This document shows positions 61,642 to 64,000 of a DNA stretch of 64,000 nucleotides, piece by piece. A model generated the notes under the pieces. The model did not search any database, was not told the DNA's origin, and worked only from the letters and a program-made list of their open reading frames with translations. Source of the stretch: Rhyacichthys aspro (taxonomy: Eukaryota; Chordata; Actinopteri; Gobiiformes; Rhyacichthyidae); the NCBI GenBank assembly GCA_036850595.1, contig CM072156.1:10657441-10721440 (forward strand), read 5' to 3'. The first letter of the stretch is position 1. Each line of letters begins with the position of its first letter. Both the position numbers and the translations under genes were made by a program.

Positions 61642-64000
61642 TCAAGACAATAATGTAATAAGAGCATCCAGAAACTTACTACGGTCCTCCATCTTTAGTT
61701 CAATTACTGTAGGGAGAAAAAAGAAAAGCCCTACATCAGAGAACAGACAGTACTTCTTGCTGCACTTTGTAGAACAAAGCTGCCACCTAGTGTCCAGACA
61801 TAGTGGTAAATAGGTTTTGCAGCTTTTTCAAAATTTCTAACTAGATGTCTACTGACCGTGTGCAAGTAAGAAAGTCTGGGCAGTTTCAAAAAACATACAT
61901 ATTACTTACTTGAAGTGTCAAAGTGGTTATGTAGAGTTCTGGAGCCAGTGCTTTCTGCTGCTTTCTCAAACGCCCTACCAAAGAAACTAAGCACAAAAAG
62001 AAACTGCCTTTAATTACAGCATCTATGAGCAGCACAAAGAGACTCACTGTTGTTTCAGAGCTTTAAAGAAAAAGCTCTTTAAATATTAATTTTATACAAA
62101 GCAATTGGGTATTTACAAGTCTGAAAATACCCGATTTAATTATTATCTAATTATCACTCTGTACAAGACATATTTAGTTGTTGCCCTGTAATAGCATTTC
62201 TGGTTTTCATAGTAATGGTCTGTTAAAAATGTCAGACATTTTTAAAATCAAGGCCTTACTTTTTCTTATCTGATGTGTCTGATTCGGGCGGTATTCCAAC
62301 AACAATGACAGTTCCCTTCTCAATGTCCTTTGGAGCAGCCATAATAAGTGGCAGAAGTCTGCAGCGTTTATTCCTTGTCTAGCAAATAAAACACCATAAA
62401 TGAAAAGACCTCAATTAAAATAAAAAGTAAGAATCCATATCAACTACTTACAGATAGGACAAAAGCCTTCAGGAGGTACTTGCACAGCAGGGTCAGAGCC
62501 AAGGGCTTGGAAAAGAGCTTTACATCAGGGGTTCCCTATACAGTACAAGGGATAAAAGCATAAGAAGCAATAATTAAACCATTTTAGAATATAGAAGCAC
62601 AGTCCATGGTAAAAAAACAACAACCTGACAACACAACAATATATAAAATCTTGTCAAGTAATAAAAAAATGCTCAAAAAAGCACCTCCATGAGGTAACAG
62701 TAGAGGAAGGGTCCCTGAGAAAGGATGAGGTTGGTGCAGATGCAGCTGGCCACAGTCTGCTGAACGGCAAGCAGCTTCTTCTTAGCCTGTTCAATGCCTG
62801 AATGTAGACGCTCAAGGTTACTCCTGTAGAAACCACAAACAGGTACAGCTCTTAATAAAATCTGCCACAGACAAGATAGACGGTTGAAAAAAGACTTGTC
62901 TAACATTTGCTTCCTGCTACACACCTAGAGAGGGAGTCGAGAGCTTTAATGAAGTTATCACTGTCACTCTCATCTTTCTCAGTGCTCTCCAACAATGCAG
63001 CTGTAGCATGAACCATGTCACTGGCCAAAAACCGATTCTTAAACCCAAAGTGGACACCAAAGGTTTGGATGCGGATATCCTTCATGCTTAGAAGAAAACA
63101 TATTTCTGTCAGAAAATGCACTTATATGTAGCAGTAAACTATTTAATACACATGAAATAGTACTAACATACCCATATTTATTGGAAGATTCTTCAATGAT
63201 GTCCCTCAGGTTTTCTTTGATAGACAGATCCATGGAGTTAAATTTCTGCCTGACTTGCTTTAGAGGCAACCTGTAAAAACATCAGTAAAATCATTTTAAT
63301 TAATTTATGGTAATGCAGTCGTTACAAGATGTTTTAATGCTCCTACCCCATGTCAGCCAAGAATTCCTGAAGTTTCTTTTGGCCGTTTAGAGTCCATAGC
63401 TTAAAGTTGCAAGCTGTGTAACATGAATTACAGATGCTTTCATAAAGGGACCAATGCTGGTAGAGAGTTAGACGCAGGCTGAGGAGGACAGGTCAAGAAA
63501 TAGCAAGTGCTACAAGAAATCTTTCACATACATTTAAACAACAAAATACAACATCACTGTAAAATTTGTATTGCCACTGCAAAATTCCTGTTATATACTG
63601 GATCTTTCAACAAAGAAATATGTATTTTCAAAGAATTGTTTTAAATTTAAGCCTTTAATTGTGTAATATTTCTGCTTAGATTTAATTTATGTATACAACA
63701 AGAGACTGCTCTTTTGAATCCACACATAAATTTAAAAGAATTGTGAAATATGCATTAACTAAAGGATACTCATATTCAAAAGAGATTCTCATGCAGTCGA
63801 TGGAGAGAGAGTTTTCCTCATCTTCATTTCTGTGATTGTGTCGAGAAACGTGACGTTGCAAAGTAGCAACGTCTGTAATATACTTCATACTATAAAAGAC
63901 AGACAGTAAGTTATTTTGGGTACAATTTTATGGATAGTCCAGATAAATCGTTGACATATCTTACTGAGTGATTTTGTCATGAACCCACTGATCCGCAAGG
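61642..64000 (-). CDS. cdc45: Cell division control protein 45 (CDC45), N-terminal part outside
   Basis: Essential subunit of the CMG (CDC45-MCM-GINS) replicative helicase. Exons in the window, transcript order: 63965-64000 (continuing beyond), 63770-63889, 63347-63478, 63172-63270, 62925-63086, 62685-62823, 62452-62535, 62260-62378, 61910-61986, 61642-61706. About 344 residues, roughly the C-terminal 60 percent, with intact phases. Diagnostic stretches: DQWVHDKITQ, QRHVSRHNHRNEDEE, YQHWSLYESI, GQKKLQEFLADMG, TFGVHFGFKNRFLASDM, CTNLILSQGPFLYC, VVGIPPESD, NFFGRAFEKAAEST, and the C-terminal LKMEDRSKFLDALI. The RecJ-like DHH N-terminal domain and acidic insert lie beyond 64000. In human CDC45 is beside UFD1; here it is at the far end of the block. 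Confidence 0.97.

Overview
The window is vertebrate nuclear DNA from a ray-finned (teleost) fish. The genes have many short coding exons with GT-AG introns, the background is AT-rich, there are tRNA-derived SINEs and microsatellites, and the proteins match fish or human orthologues along nearly their whole length. I rebuilt ten protein-coding genes exon by exon from splice sites and reading phase. Seven close to full-length proteins of the expected size; SEPTIN5 is complete with two alternative first exons; RPL6 and CDC45 are cut by the window edges.

Layout: RPL6 (-, C-terminus cut off, 1-3428); ACAA2 (-, 4445-7107), head to head with MRPL40 (+, 7530-8904); MRPL40 converges on C22orf39/PANTS (-, 9265-10207); UFD1 (-, 10980-13860); a perfect palindrome with an (AT)n core (14170-14413); DHX37 (-, 26 coding exons, 14690-21439); GP1BB (-, 22753-23376); SEPTIN5 (-, 25454-34747, with a distal and an internal first exon); a SEPTIN2-like gene (-, 36716-49118, non-coding first exon near 52.6 kb), head to head with CLDN5 (+, 53551-54198); about 6.6 kb without genes; CDC45 (-, 61642 to beyond 64000, N-terminal part outside).

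Seven of the ten genes (MRPL40, C22orf39, UFD1, GP1BB, SEPTIN5, CLDN5, CDC45) are neighbours in human 22q11.2, the DiGeorge/velocardiofacial interval. Relative to the human order, the four-gene block CDC45-CLDN5-SEPTIN5-GP1BB is inverted as a unit with every orientation flipped. DHX37 sits at the UFD1-side breakpoint and a SEPTIN2-like gene lies inside the block. RPL6 and DHX37 are human 12q24 genes, which fits an old 12q/22q linkage.

These are mainly housekeeping genes (ribosome, fatty-acid oxidation, mitoribosome, ERAD, ribosome biogenesis, DNA replication) plus a few tissue-specific ones (platelet/thrombocyte GP1BB, endothelial/brain CLDN5, neuronal/platelet SEPTIN5). They do not form one pathway. 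I found no undescribed multi-gene system. The most interesting items are the AT palindrome, the SEPTIN5 distal promoter with a 14-nt microexon, the block inversion, and an unassigned promoter-like element near 56.3 kb.
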